Shown here in pieces: positions 50,301-61,239 of a DNA stretch of 64,000 nt. Below the pieces are notes generated by a model. That model worked only from the letters and a program-made list of their open reading frames with translations, was not told the origin of the DNA and did no database searches. Each line of letters opens with the position of its first letter. The first letter of the stretch is position 1. Where the stretch lies: positions 22,317,650 to 22,381,649 of the forward strand of contig NC_079887.1 in assembly GCF_029227915.1 (NCBI RefSeq). The letters are read 5' to 3'. The position numbers were made by a program, and so were the translations under genes. Origin of the DNA: Hydractinia symbiolongicarpus. Lineage: Eukaryota; Cnidaria; Hydrozoa; Anthoathecata; Hydractiniidae.

Positions 50301-52976
50301 TGTTGTACATCATTGAAGCTGGAATTCATTCTCTATAATCTCACCTTTGCAACGCTTGCATACAAACTAAATGTCAGCTCTTAACCTTCCACTAATACTA
50401 CTACACTTCTTATGTGCCCAATGCTTGCAAGTCTGACAAAAAATTGAGTTACTACCAACCCCTTTCCTGCAAACTCTACAAGGCCACATAAATGATTGAA
50501 ATATAGTAGACTTTTTTAAATTCATTAGAGAATGTTTGCTTTTTCGTTGTAGGGTCGAAATAACGCCTTTTGGTTTTCGAAACCACGATTAAATTTTGTA
50601 TATTGTCTGATGGAATATTTGACTGAAATTTTCCTCCACAACCATAGCAAGTTGATACATTTTTGTGGGTGTAGTTAAGAAGGAACAAGACATAACCATT
50701 ATCTGTTGGTACAGGTGGTGCTGGTTTATTCACTGTTGTTGAAGGTGGTATAGGTTGCGTTGATGGTAGTATTGAAGATGTTTGTATTGAAGGTGCAGAT
50801 GATACTATTGGTTGTGTTGAATATGAAATATGTGTAGTTGAAGTAGTTGAAACAATAGTAGGCTGCAATAACGGTAGCGTAGATGGTGTTTTCGTTTGTG
50901 CAGGAGCTGATGAATCGAATAAATTGATAAAACCTTTTTTACGTTAGCCGTCCCTTTTCTTCTCTGAGTTGCCTTCGTTTTCTTTTTGCCCGCGTTTTTC
51001 TTTTTTAAAAAAGTCCATTAAGTTTCTGAGATTAGGTGTCTTTTTTTCGCACCACATTCAACTTGAATGCAATGCAGACAGTATGCGCACATATTCCGAA
51101 AATAAGAAAAATCAGGGTATCAGGGTATTGGATCTGGGGTATCGGGTATCAGCGTCAGGGTATCGGGTCTCACTTTTCTCATATCCCTATCTTACTAATA
51201 TTAAAATGAGCAGAAGTAAAAAACTACTTTGCTGAAAAGGAGTACATTATTACCCTCCTTTTTAAGAAGTACGCTTTTCACTAAACATTAGTAATCCTAG
51301 AAATTGACTGGTTGAATGACTGATTGATTAATTGATTGATTGATTGGCGGATTGATTGATTCATTAACGATGAGATAGGCGTGAAATTTCATTTATTCGT
51401 CATTGCGCGAAAATTCGTACCAGGAAGGTATTTGTTTATGGAGGAGAATGTTATTCGTGTCTTTGTGTTGTTTTTATTTAGACGTCTTCAAATCAGTCCG
51501 AACCGACAGGGTTGATAAAGCACTGAAGCCCGCCCCTTCGAATTTATACCACAATCAGACGATTCTCACCACAGAGACAATTCAGAAAAACACAGAAAAA
51601 ATACCTCAAATATACTTATCAGTAAATTGCTTTATAGACAATTTTTTAAACACCGCTGCATATTTAGACGCTGAAACTATAGCCATCAAAAGACAAGTCC
51701 TACTAGCTCGTATGTTATGTAAGTGTTTGGGTGAAATTAGAGAGTTTGAAAACATGAGCGAACATGTGAATATTGAAGTAACATCCAATGAAAAAAGAGT
51801 AGTTTTTAGTGCGTGTGAACACGACAGTTTAGAAAATATGGTTGAAAAATACAAGGTATGTTTGAAGAATATATTATAAGGAATAGTCTGGAGAACTGAT
51901 TTTTATTTTGACGTGGTTTTGTCTAACTTTGTGATTTTGTAAGATAGCTTACCATAATCTTGATTTATCAACGTATCCCTTATTGGAGAGTATGTATGAT
52001 GTTATCAAATGCATAGTGCAGGAGGTTAACATGAAAAGATTGACTGTGGGATTTAATTGCACTGACTTTGGACTTTGACCTTATATATGTGATAAATGAG
52101 CCTATTGGACTCCAAGAAATAACATTCTTCTTAATTTGACATGATTGCTGGAACTCAGCGATTACACTGGGCGCTGTGATAGCGCTTTATTTAAAACTGT
52201 AGATAAATAAGTCATTTTTTACTGTGGGACCAATCCTAACCTTATATTGACTAAACTTTACCATTATAGTCACTTTTGTTTCTTATCCACTGCTTAAAAT
52301 GAAAACGAATACACTTGCTTGTAAAATGTAAAATATATGGGCAGGAATTTAACAAATTCTCCTTTTCATAGAGCTGCAAATATGCAGGCATTTCGGCTTT
52401 TTTTAAAATAGGAAAAGTAAAAGTCGGCGGAAAGGCTTAGTTGACAAAAAAGAAGTGATAGAGGTTGGTTGGTGGCAAAAAATTTGGTCGCTACAAAATA
52501 TTAGTCAATGAAAATTTTGAGCATGTTTTATCTACTTTTTTTACTGATTAGTTAATAATTTTATGATCTTTGGTGATACTTCTTTCTGTGAAATATCAAA
52601 GTGTTATAAGGCGTCAACCAACGAAGCAAATTTGATGAGGAACTGTACATTTTTACAGTTTGGTTTGTATTGTCAAATGTAATCTTTTTTATTTCAGAAT
52701 TCGAAAGAATATGAAGACGCAACTTGCGCACCGCGTTATGTAATCAATATATCCGAAGATGGAGTATCCAGACTCTCCTCCGTATTAACTAAAGGACAAA
52801 TTTTAAATATTAACTTTAGTGGAGTAAAGTTGTGTGTCAACGCAGACGGAGACGTCAAAAAGACGGCGACACTCTCTTTATCGTGCGACTGCCGAATAAT
52901 ATCAGACGATGTTGCTGCATCGTTGTTAGGGAAACTAAAAACTTGTATATCAAACCCGTCGTTACTTAATTTGTAA
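41334..52976 (+). CDS. PLAT domain + E3-binding (PSBD) domain + degenerate E2-like core protein
   Basis: Eight coding exons: 41334-41367, 44327-44474, 44744-44846, 47729-47868, 48620-48753, 49069-49305, 51482-51855, 52698-52976 (482 aa). All seven junctions are GT-AG and in phase. Residues about 14-125 are a PLAT/LH2 beta-sandwich (TGNIFGGGTDANIF, RHDNTGFGPAWYLEEIRI, CDSWIAK), a lipid- or membrane-binding fold. Residues 143-200 are strongly acidic. Residues 205-242 are a peripheral-subunit-binding domain (LSPAVKHLI, GIDFFKISGTGP, VLKGDVLDFM), which in E2 and PDHX proteins docks E3 or E1. Residues about 310-482 resemble a shortened 2-oxoacid dehydrogenase acyltransferase core ending TLSLSCDCRIISDD, where catalytic His is Cys455. 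No lipoyl domain was seen. Function is unknown; a PDHX-like scaffold is one guess. The first exon (only 11 codons) is the least certain part. Confidence 0.75.
42782..44149. mobile_element. TIR element in intron 1 of the PLAT/PSBD gene
   Basis: The left end (ATCGACAAACAGTTTTTGTC, then TCCGTTAATGGCAAATTGGCC) is inverted at the right end (GGTCAATTTGCCGTTAATAG, then AGACGAAAACTGTTTGTCAAT). A further AACGGCAAATTTGCCGTTAA palindrome sits near 43053. The interior is non-coding and contains a tandem repeat. Confidence 0.65.
43626..43895. repeat. Minisatellite of about 55-bp units
   Basis: Five imperfect copies of a unit containing TTTCTATCGCCGTTTTTCGT and AAACTTTTAAAATGCGATCT, inside the TIR element. 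The copies keep one plus-strand frame open by chance. Confidence 0.85.
45478..45640. repeat. TAGC-rich simple repeat
   Basis: Runs of CTAGCTAGCTAG at about 45510-45527 and again near 45590-45632, with TATATA between, in intron 3 of the PLAT/PSBD gene. Confidence 0.7.
46090..47350. repeat. Degenerate tandem array, roughly 100-bp period
   Basis: The phrase TGCAATATATCGAAATGACTGATTTTTGTTGC recurs in diverged form near 46337, 46440, 46541, 46626, 47038 and 47178. It alternates with TTTTGGATTAAA.TTTTGTG.GAGGG. It is an old satellite-like array within intron 3 of the PLAT/PSBD gene. Confidence 0.55.
48127..48155. repeat. C run followed by A run
   Basis: A homopolymer C tract directly joined to a homopolymer A tract in an intron. 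Confidence 0.9.
49357..51183. mobile_element. TIR element with GGGTATC-iterated ends in intron 6, host of a LINE fragment
   Basis: The left end TATGAGAAAAGTGAGACCCG is inverted at the right (CGGGTCTCACTTTTCTCATA). Inside each end are iterations of the pentamer/heptamer GATACCC/GGGTATC (49371-49455 and 51116-51169). A minus-strand ORF at 50476-50868 has a Ser/Thr/Pro-rich start and a Cys-rich module (CYGCGGKF, LIVVSKTKRRYFD). I recall that module as a recurrent transposon-associated type, though I cannot name the family. Confidence 0.6.
49695..50480 (-). mobile_element. 5'-truncated LINE, C-terminal part of reverse-transcriptase ORF
   Basis: The minus-strand translation contains a Cys-rich finger (CRVCRKGVG, FCQTCKHWAHKKC, CKRCKG; 50480-50340). 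After frameshifts comes the typical LINE ORF2 C-terminal region: MRMVRWMCNASLRD, RRLNWLGHLERMEED, KPRGRPRKTWQEVI and DWKRVI at 49700-50085. The catalytic RT core is absent and stops are present, so it is dead. It lies inside the TIR element of intron 6. Confidence 0.8.
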
Positions 52977-53228
52977 ATTTTTATATATTTTCGTAAATTT
53001 TTGTTGAATATTTATGTTTTTTATACAGAATTGAGAAAAGTTAAAATTACTTTAGCAATAAATATCTCGCCACACGAAATTCACCAACAAAATTTTATTT
53101 AAACGAGAAGGGGGTTAACTGTTTGATGATGTTCTGATAAACGAATAATTTTTTTCAGTGTCCTATATAATAGAACAACGAGGTTTACAGAGAGAAGGAG
53201 GTACAACTCACCAGTTTTGTTTTCTTTC

Positions 53229-53640
53229 AACCAATCACACTTCACGATACGTTTTACTTTAACCAATCACATATCGTTATACGTTATGCGTTAACCAATC
53301 GCATATCGTGATACGTTTTACGTTAACCAATCACACACCATGTTCCGAACGAAACAAGACATAATTCAAATACGGGGTGAGCTCTGACAGAGGCCCCATG
53401 TATTTCACTCAACTTTTCACTGCATCCCGGATGGAGCTCCAATCTGTGCAGCAACATCTCCATTTATGTAAGATTCTGTGCTGCCATCATCTAACAGTGC
53501 ACACCACGATACGTTGTAAGTTAACCAGTTACATACCACCGTACGTTTCGCTTAACCAATTACACACTGCGATACGTTTTATTTTAACCAATCACAAACT
53601 ACGATTGTTTATCTTTCATCAATCATACATCAATATTTTT
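53229..53640. repeat. 32-bp tandem repeat with CCAAT, in two clusters
   Basis: Units of the form TTAACCAATCACACACCGTG plus ATACGTTTTACG repeat at 53229-53345 (about 3.5 units). They resume at about 53501-53637 (about 4.5 units). A roughly 155-bp unrelated segment separates the clusters and looks like an insertion. Confidence 0.8.
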
Positions 53641-54499
53641 GATTAAGCTGGGTTTGGATGCTGCATAATATATTACCTCCCACTCACGCATAAATTAATC
53701 TTAAAATGTCTAAAAATTAGACAAAAAAAGTGTTCGTTTTACAAATACATATTTGCGAAAACCAGAAATTCAACCTTAAGCTTAAAGATTGTGTTTTTCC
53801 CCACTTCGGCACTTCTCCTGTGCTATATTGAATTGCTTTCTCTTTCGAACTTATTTCTTATATCGAGATCAGCGATAGGGATTTCACAGTCGCTATACAC
53901 CCCTTTATGTTTTTGCAACTTAATTTCAGATGGAGCATCAACAAATCCTTTATGAGGGTCCTTATTCAAGATGGTGATATGATTTCCATGCACTTGTTTA
54001 ACCTTGTTAGTTTTATCTTGGTACTTTCTTATAAATGTAAATCAGGTAAAAAGTTATATTTGTATTAGTAATTAAGATGTTTTATAGTGGGCGGTGAATA
54101 TTATAATGTTTCGTGCGATCAACTTAGAAGTTAGCTTTGTCCATTATCAACCATGTCACGGGCGTAACGCATTCCAAGCATTTTCAGGCCTCTTAACATA
54201 AAAAACCATGTTCTGACAGTTATATATCAGTCAGACCTTTATGGTGGCAGGAAACCCTTTTTCGTGATTTTGTTTCCGATTTTTTCATCCTGACTCCTGG
54301 CTTTTACAGTAGTGTTTTTCTTTGAATTTAAATGTCCGTTATTTTCCAGTCCAGAACTACTGACTGCGAAAAAAACTGTGTTTCGCGAAATCAATTTTTT
54401 TCAAACCGATACTTTTCCTGATTATCAAGGGATTAAATGACTATAACCTGTAACTATGTTACATTACCGCCAGAAATGCGTATAGCATTGCTCTAACTT

Positions 54500-54645
54500 T
54501 CTTGCCTACCACTCAAGCCGTAGATGGCTCCAAATCGGTTGACAACACTTTATTTAAAGTGCGCCGAAGTGGGGACTCGAACTCGAAACCTTATGATTAC
54601 AAGCCGAATGCGCTACCACCAAACCATCTTCGCTCAAAGTCTAGG
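54500..54645 (-). mobile_element. tRNA-like sequence / SINE head fragment
   Basis: On the minus strand, GATGGTTTGGTGGTAGCGCA (A-box region) and GGTTTCGAGTTCGAGTCCCC (B-box) are spaced as in a tRNA, with a TTGTAAT anticodon-loop-like centre. Flanking arms do not pair well enough to call a functional tRNA, so a SINE head or tRNA relic is more likely. Confidence 0.5.
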
Positions 54646-55657
54646 GTTGGATTTAATTGTTATGTAATTGTATTCATTCTGACCAACAATTTGCGCAAAT
54701 AAATTCCCACGTAATCAACAATTTAATCAAAAGATCAAAAAATTTCACCAAAAAAAATTACCTGTATTAAAATATTTTTGGATACCTTTCATTTGCTAAA
54801 ACAGAAATGTCGAGCCTAAAAGGGCCTAATTAAATTAGTAGCATATGTTTCTTGTCTACGATGGGATGATCTCTAATAGGCCAAACCTTGACAAAATAAT
54901 TTTTGCAAAACTTGTTTGTGATTTTGGATCCTAATTGCAAAATTCCACTTTTAATGACAATTTCAAAAATAAGTTTGGAAAAGTAGATCAATCGCAAAAT
55001 TAAGGTCGGCGGGAAATTAGAAGAGTAGTAAAGCGTGGAGGGAGGATTTCGACGAATCGCAATTTTTTGCGGTGAAGAAACACTGGCCGCACTTTTTGAT
55101 CAGTTGGCACTCCATTTCCCTGTTTACATGGTCAATATGGGGAACCTTGCTCTTCTTTGATGTTTTGAGCGAATAGTTTTACTCACTCACCCAAACAAAC
55201 ATAATTAATTCGCTGACTATTTAGATGTAGCCCCTCCCCCCCTTGATTTGTGCTTATTGGTCGATCGATCGAATTTATTTGACATCCACGAAGAAAATTT
55301 AACTGAGTACGCAAAAAATATAAACACCCATATTTATGTGATATTTCTCAGTTTTCATTTTCATAAAATCTTGTAGCAAAAGATTCGCCTTCAGTCTACT
55401 TACTGTTCGCCGATAAAGTAGTAAAATATTTCTCTAAAGTTTTCGCGAGTTTTTTCTTTCTTGGCGTCTTTAACGCGCAATTATTTCCTCGACTTTAATC
55501 TTTACAAAAGATAAAAGAAAAATAGATCATATGATCTAATTTATTCGTGTTATATTTTTGTTAATGCATTATAATTAATATACTATAAAAATATTACACA
55601 TAAAGCATTCGATAAATTATAAGTAAAAACTAACAAAACGATAACATGATGTCTCTT

Positions 55658-58600
55658 CTATTCTTCGAACAGCATGCTCACAAGCTCGTCTTTTGAACAT
55701 TCACTGTCTCCTAATCTCTCAGGCTAAACGAAAAACAAGATACTGTTAGTTATCAAAGATCCAACCTTTGTATCTTCATCAAAAATGTCTGTCCATTGTT
55801 CTGGTAACTTTTTCACTCCCCTTCGTGTTCGAGAGTTCATTGTATGTGCATTACTGTTGTGTGCAATATTATTTTATATTATTTTGGTCAAGGCAAGGAA
55901 AAATATGCATCTGTTATGTAGTATTAAAGAGTTATGTGGAATATTATGCCATGTGTGCTTCATTTAGCCCAGTGCTAAATGAAGTTTTGTGACAAGTTGA
56001 CATAGTTGGTAACGCACACATGTAAACAGAGATATTTTTCATTATACTCTTATTTTATAAGAATTCTTTCTATAAGAGCTCTAGGCTCAAAAAGTCAAGT
56101 CAGCCAGGGAAAAATAACTTGGCAACGACTTAAACCAAGTATATAATTAAAAATGTCACTTACTGTTCCCCATTTCATCAATGTCGGTACACCCTTCAAG
56201 AGCAACTTTGGGTGAGTGCGAAAAGGGCTTGCTGGATCTTTCCATCTAAAGAAAAATTTAGCCTTTTGATATAAAATTATGCTTGTACATAATGTAGATA
56301 TCAAGAAAACTTTAAATCACAACACTGTTTACATGTGCACTAGCTTGCAATGATGATGAACTCGCAACCTTTTGTTAGCTCACTGATTGGATTTCTCTAG
56401 CATACGCTGTAGACAAAAAAAAGATCCTATCTTGATGCAACATACAACGAGGATGAGCCGCAGTCCTACTTGATTCATCATTTGCAACACTTGTTAGCAT
56501 ATAAATAAAGCTTACGTAGATCGATCACCAACTGAACACGTAATGAAGACAGCATCACTAGGTATCTTCGAAATGTTGTTTTTGATAACTGGATCAGCTG
56601 TAAAATAAGGGAAGCAAATTTTGAGGCACAAATTCCTTTTGACAGTCTCACATGTGGGCACATGATGGGACATCTCAATAATTAGTTATTGCTAGAAACC
56701 ATTGTATTATTTACTACTAGTCAATAAGGCCTGTCTAAAAATCCACTTAGGCAGAAATAAAAAAGATCCGTTATGTGAATTTTGATTACGTAAGCAATGA
56801 CCCGTCCATACGCAAAACTTTTTAGAAATTTATTTGGCCGTTGCTTCCAATGTGTAACGGTTGAGATGCTGATCAAGATAAGTATAGGATCTTGTACTTC
56901 TGACAAAAGGTTGAAGAGATATTGGTATATAAATGTATTTTGATGACGTAATTAACCAGTCTGTTCTAAAAATGGGTGATATGTCCTCAGTGGCCCCTAG
57001 TTACCCAAGCGAAACACGTTTAAGTTATTTTTAGTCATTTCTAAGATATAAAGCCTTAAACATAAAGTGCAATGCAATGGCTTTGTTCATTTCAAAAATT
57101 CCAGAACTTTAAAGAAAAATTTCAGCAGCATTAAAGGAAAACACATCCACTATGCCTGCCATTTACATTATACATATATTATACAAAATACCAGTTATTA
57201 CGAAAAATTCTGAGGATTTTGACCAAAATATCAGTTATTACACGAAATTAGGAGGATTTTGATTGGCTTATGACTCATTAAAACAGGACTTTGTATGGGG
57301 CTATACTAACCAGTTTGGGAAGCCATTATTAAAATGATACCATAAAAATGTAAACAATTTAATTGATTTTAAGGTAGCAGTAACCCTTTTTATCTTTCCA
57401 AGCAGCTGCATTAGTGAGTGTTTATGTACAAAGAAGTGTTACGGATATATAGTCTGAAAATAACTCCTTAGCATTTAATTAAATTTTTTTTTAATTTTAA
57501 CAGTATTAGTGCCACCTTAATAGCAAGCAAGAATATATTGATAACCAAAGAAAAAGTTGATTACCAAAACCCATTTTTTTTTTAAATTTTAATTTATGTA
57601 AACAACAATTTTAAATTAGCTTTGTTAACCCTATTCGGATCCCCCCTGCACCCTCAATAACTTTTAAAAAGCTTGTTCAAATTGAATCAAACTTGTTACA
57701 CTTATATTAAAAGGAAAAAATAGCAGCCATAAATTTTTTCTGATGTCAGTACTTTTATTGTTGCATCATCAAAAGCTTGAAATTTGTTAAAATACCATTA
57801 TCTGAACAAAATTCAATTACTTTAGTCCTAGACTGAATTTTTACCTTCTGTTTAAAGCTTTTACCATATTCTCCAGTTTTTACAAAGTCCACTTGAAAAA
57901 ACACCAAAAATTGCCAAGAATCAGGAAATCAGATTAATCATTAAAGATATTATTTCGGTTTGTCTATTCAGTATTCATATTACTGTGGAAAGTTTATCAT
58001 TTCTTGAACATGGAAAGATATTAGCCAATATCTAAGGCTGTGAGAGGATGGAACCTAGATATTTGGCAAATATGTGTCTAATAGGTAAATATTAAAACTC
58101 AGTAAGTATTTTATGCATCTGCAGATAGCAATAGAGTTATTAAAAAAAAAACCATCAGGGGATGGGGAGTGGTATCCCCCCCGACCAAATAGGATTAACT
58201 TATACAAAAGTTTACTTGATTAATCTCATATTACAAATCTATCAAAATCTAACATGCTTTGTGACTTGTGTTTACAAAAGATAATTTATTTATTGATTAA
58301 TGCAGTCAGAAAACAGGATTTTTTTATGTTGTACTGAAAAGTACAAAGCATTCAAGCTCTCAGTCGGAACCTTTTTAGGCTTCGTATTTATATAAGCCAA
58401 TTTCATACACCTCCTAGTATATACCCTAGGGGGAAAAATGTTATATATATATATATATATATATTAAAGTAAATTTTGATATTTTCTGTAATCAGTAAAT
58501 TTGCACCAGTGTTAATAATATTCAAAATTTATCATATATGTGTAGATTGTGGCGCCATAGATTAGTGGTTATAGCTCTTGCACTATGTGCGGGAGACCGA

Positions 58601-59869
58601 GGTTCGATTCCTCTTGACGGCGATTCGACATGGGTGAGTAAATGTTACTATAGCCCCGGGTTAACCCAAGCCGTGCGAAGGAAATTGGGGAGATGGCACA
58701 CTGTGTGGGCTGTGGATATTGCTAGGAGTTGTCTAGTATAGCACAGGTCCTAATTGGATCTGCGTAGCTAAAAATGAGCATTAAATACTCTAGGACTCTC
58801 CATCTAAGCCATGGCCCCTCCTGGAAATAATAGACAGGGTATATCCCTTGGTATTTGTGAGAATAGCTAGGTATGTAAAATATGCACATCTATCTATCTA
58901 TCTAGATATTGATTAACATTAAATTATTATATACTAAAGTTATGACTTCTTGTGCCTCCAAATATTTCCTAATGATTTGATAACTTGAATCAACGCATTG
59001 GTTTGCAATAAAAGTTAAAATTTACAAACTACGTTGTTGGAAAATGCACTTTTGCACACTTGAACCATCATTGAGAAATGAATTGATGTGACTATTACAG
59101 TATTATTTAAACACACCAGCTTTAAACCACCCTTGAAACATTCTAAATTTGTTTCATTTATTTCAAAATTTACACCAGGTTACAAATTCCTGGAATATTT
59201 GAAGATTTAAAGTTTATCAAAATTGGGGATAAAGATACTAACTGCTTAAACAAAAAGAAAAATTACGAAAGGGTTAGCTAGAGCCAAAAGGAGTTGTAAG
59301 AGCCAGAAGGAGTTGTGTAAGAGCCAGAAAGAGTTGTGTAAGAGCCAGAAGGAGTTGTGTAAGAGCCAGAAGGGCTTACCACGATAAATGTACACATTTA
59401 TGGACTGAAAATAATGTTGCTTCACCTAGCACCCCACCCATCTTTTTCCTGCTATGCAGATACAGTGCCGAAAGAGCTTAATGCTGAAAGTGTAAACAAA
59501 GAATTTTATCTAGTGTGGTGGGAAAAACAGCTGTGGTGTGTAGCTAGCTATCTAGCTATAGATTTTGTAGTTGTTGTGTAAGACTCTACATAGCTAGCTA
59601 GTCTGGTTGTTAATATATGTTAGCGTTAATTCCAGGCATGTCTTCCTACATTTCATTGCATATGCAACCAATTAATCAAAAACTTGGACCTGTAATACAC
59701 AATAAAGCGTTATATACTGACCTTTTACACAGTCAGGGCACCAGCTTTCCCCTGAATTAGAATCCTTGCTACCCGTAAATAAAACGAATATTTTAGAGGT
59801 TCCTTTTTCCCCTTCAATTAATTTAAAAAATGCATCCGTTCCTTCACAAGTTAATTGTTTGCAAGACAT
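55658..59869 (-). CDS. TXNDC17: Thioredoxin domain-containing protein 17 (TRP14)
   Basis: Four coding exons in minus order: 59722-59869, 56516-56597, 56164-56245, 55658-55723 (125 aa; human 123). The active site is WCPDC (Cys44-Cys47) within FTGSKDSNSGESWCPDC, the diagnostic TXNDC17 phrase. WKDPASPFR, the cis-Pro region GVPTLMKWG and the C-terminus SECSKDELVSMLFEE follow in the family order. TRP14 is a cytosolic thiol reductase that works with thioredoxin reductase and reduces cystine and other small disulfides. The first in-frame ATG directly precedes the conserved domain. The first intron is 3.1 kb and holds a SINE and a tandem repeat is upstream of it. All junctions are GT-AG and in phase. 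Confidence 0.96.
58440..58464. repeat. (AT)n microsatellite
   Basis: A short AT dinucleotide run in TXNDC17 intron 1. Confidence 0.85.
58545..58907 (+). mobile_element. Complete tRNA-derived SINE, family 1
   Basis: The head GGCGCCATAGATTAGTGGTT (A-box) and GAGGTTCGATTCCTC (B-box) is followed by the body (CCGGGTTAACCCAAGCC, GATGGCACACTGTGTGG, GGAGTTGTCTAGTATAGC, GGCCCCTCCTGGAAATAATA). It ends with a (TCTA)n tail at 58890-58907. It is about 360 bp and antisense-independent within TXNDC17 intron 1. It is the best copy in the window, and partial copies lie at 28.97 and 31.15 kb. Confidence 0.8.
59281..59375. repeat. 24-bp tandem repeat
   Basis: Four to five near-identical units of GTAAGAGCCAGAAGGAGTTG plus TGTA, in TXNDC17 intron 1. 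Confidence 0.9.
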
Positions 59870-61239
59870 CTTTTATTCAGTTCAGTCTCCTTCTGCCATC
59901 CGTCTCGAAATCGAAAGCGCTTTATGGCTACCCTTTTGTCTCGTCTAGCTGATATCACGCAAGATGGCAGGCACCTCAACCTCCCTCCCAGGGATTTTTA
60001 ATTTACGTAAATTACGTTTGGGACAAACAACGAGACACAAAGGAAAGGACAAAATCAATTAGCATTCATACTCAAAACAAGAATTTATAGCATTATCAAC
60101 ATAATATAACTTTGCAATCCAATAAAGCTATGGTTTTGCCTGCAAGCTCTGAGGATAAGTCTGAGCACTTCTAGTGAAGCAATCGTTTTCAGCTGAATAT
60201 AAAAGAGGTGGGGAAGAGGTTGTTATGGGGGAATTAAAGAAAACAGACAGTCATTACTTCGCCCATCATGGTTAGAGGTCCGATTGGGGGGGGGGGGGGG
60301 GGTGAACCATTCCCGGTGATTTATCAGCACAGATGTGCCATGACAAATTGTCATATACACCTGCCAACTGGGTAAGCTCAACCTCGTCCCCAGGGCATCT
60401 TGTATCTTTTCTGACATTGGGACTTTTGCCGTCCTGGTTATAGAAAAGAGACAACAGGCGCTGGGAATGAGGTCTTGTTAAGCTTTCTGTGCGCGTCTTT
60501 AATATCGGCGGCTCCCAATTTTGTGAACCGCGGCTGGAATTCCACTTGCTGGCAAGCAATATCTTACCGATGTACAAAATAGCTCTACTTTTATCTAAGT
60601 TATTTTTTTAGAGGAAAGTCCAAAATGAAAAAAGAAACTTTCTCAACGCCCATGAAATTTAAAATTTTTTTTTATCTTTTTACCGAAAAGTATGTATTTA
60701 AATGCAGACTTTTTCAGTGCATCAAAATATACGTTCACTTTTTTCTTTCGAGTGGCAATATATTTTTTAGAAAGTGGTTTATTTAGAATTTTTCTGTGTT
60801 GGAATTTTTATCTTCCGAAATACCGCCTCGTGAAAATTTTATATTCCGGCTAATTTCTTTTAAACCTTCACGGCTTTAGCAAAACTGCTCATATCGTATT
60901 ACACAGAAGAGGCTGTGCACGTAGTTCGAAAATAAAATGTAGATTATAAAATATTTTGACGAGTGATTACAGAATTACCAAGGTGTGTCCGAATATTGAC
61001 GTGTATTAAGACGTTGACGTTTTGTTTACTTTTCCTATTGTTTGTTTCAACAAATTCAAATAGTGCAACTGTGTTTATAGCCGTGACCGAAACCCGGAAT
61101 GAAATTTTAAAACATATAAATACAAGGTCATTTGAAGTTCAAGTATTTAAGTTCTTTCGAGTAAAATATAACGTTGAACATAGTTCAAACATTTTTTGGA
61201 GTTTGCAGTTTTGGAATTTCTTGCGGAAGGATTTCAAAA
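59870..61239. other. Intergenic between TXNDC17 and the SAA-like gene
   Basis: Divergent promoters should lie here. It contains a 17-G run at 60286-60302. An inverted pair, CAACCTCGTCCCCAGGG (60379-60395) and GCGCTGGGAATGAGGTC (about 60457), looks like a tiny foldback element. A GTTTGCAG acceptor-like site near 61207 precedes the SAA-like start. Confidence 0.5.

Larger units (their letters stand above)
52977..55657. other. Intergenic with repeats
   Basis: It contains the 32-bp CCAAT array, a tRNA-like SINE fragment and AT-rich DNA. No protein-coding gene was recognised. Confidence 0.5.

Noticed and set aside
54500-54645. Functional tRNA gene on the minus strand
   Set aside because: A- and B-box are recognisable but the acceptor and other arms do not pair convincingly, so it is listed as a SINE or tRNA relic.
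60272-60577. 101-codon minus-strand ORF
   Set aside because: It overlaps the dispersed CAACCTCGTCCCCAGGG foldback and the G run, and has no protein similarity that I recognise.
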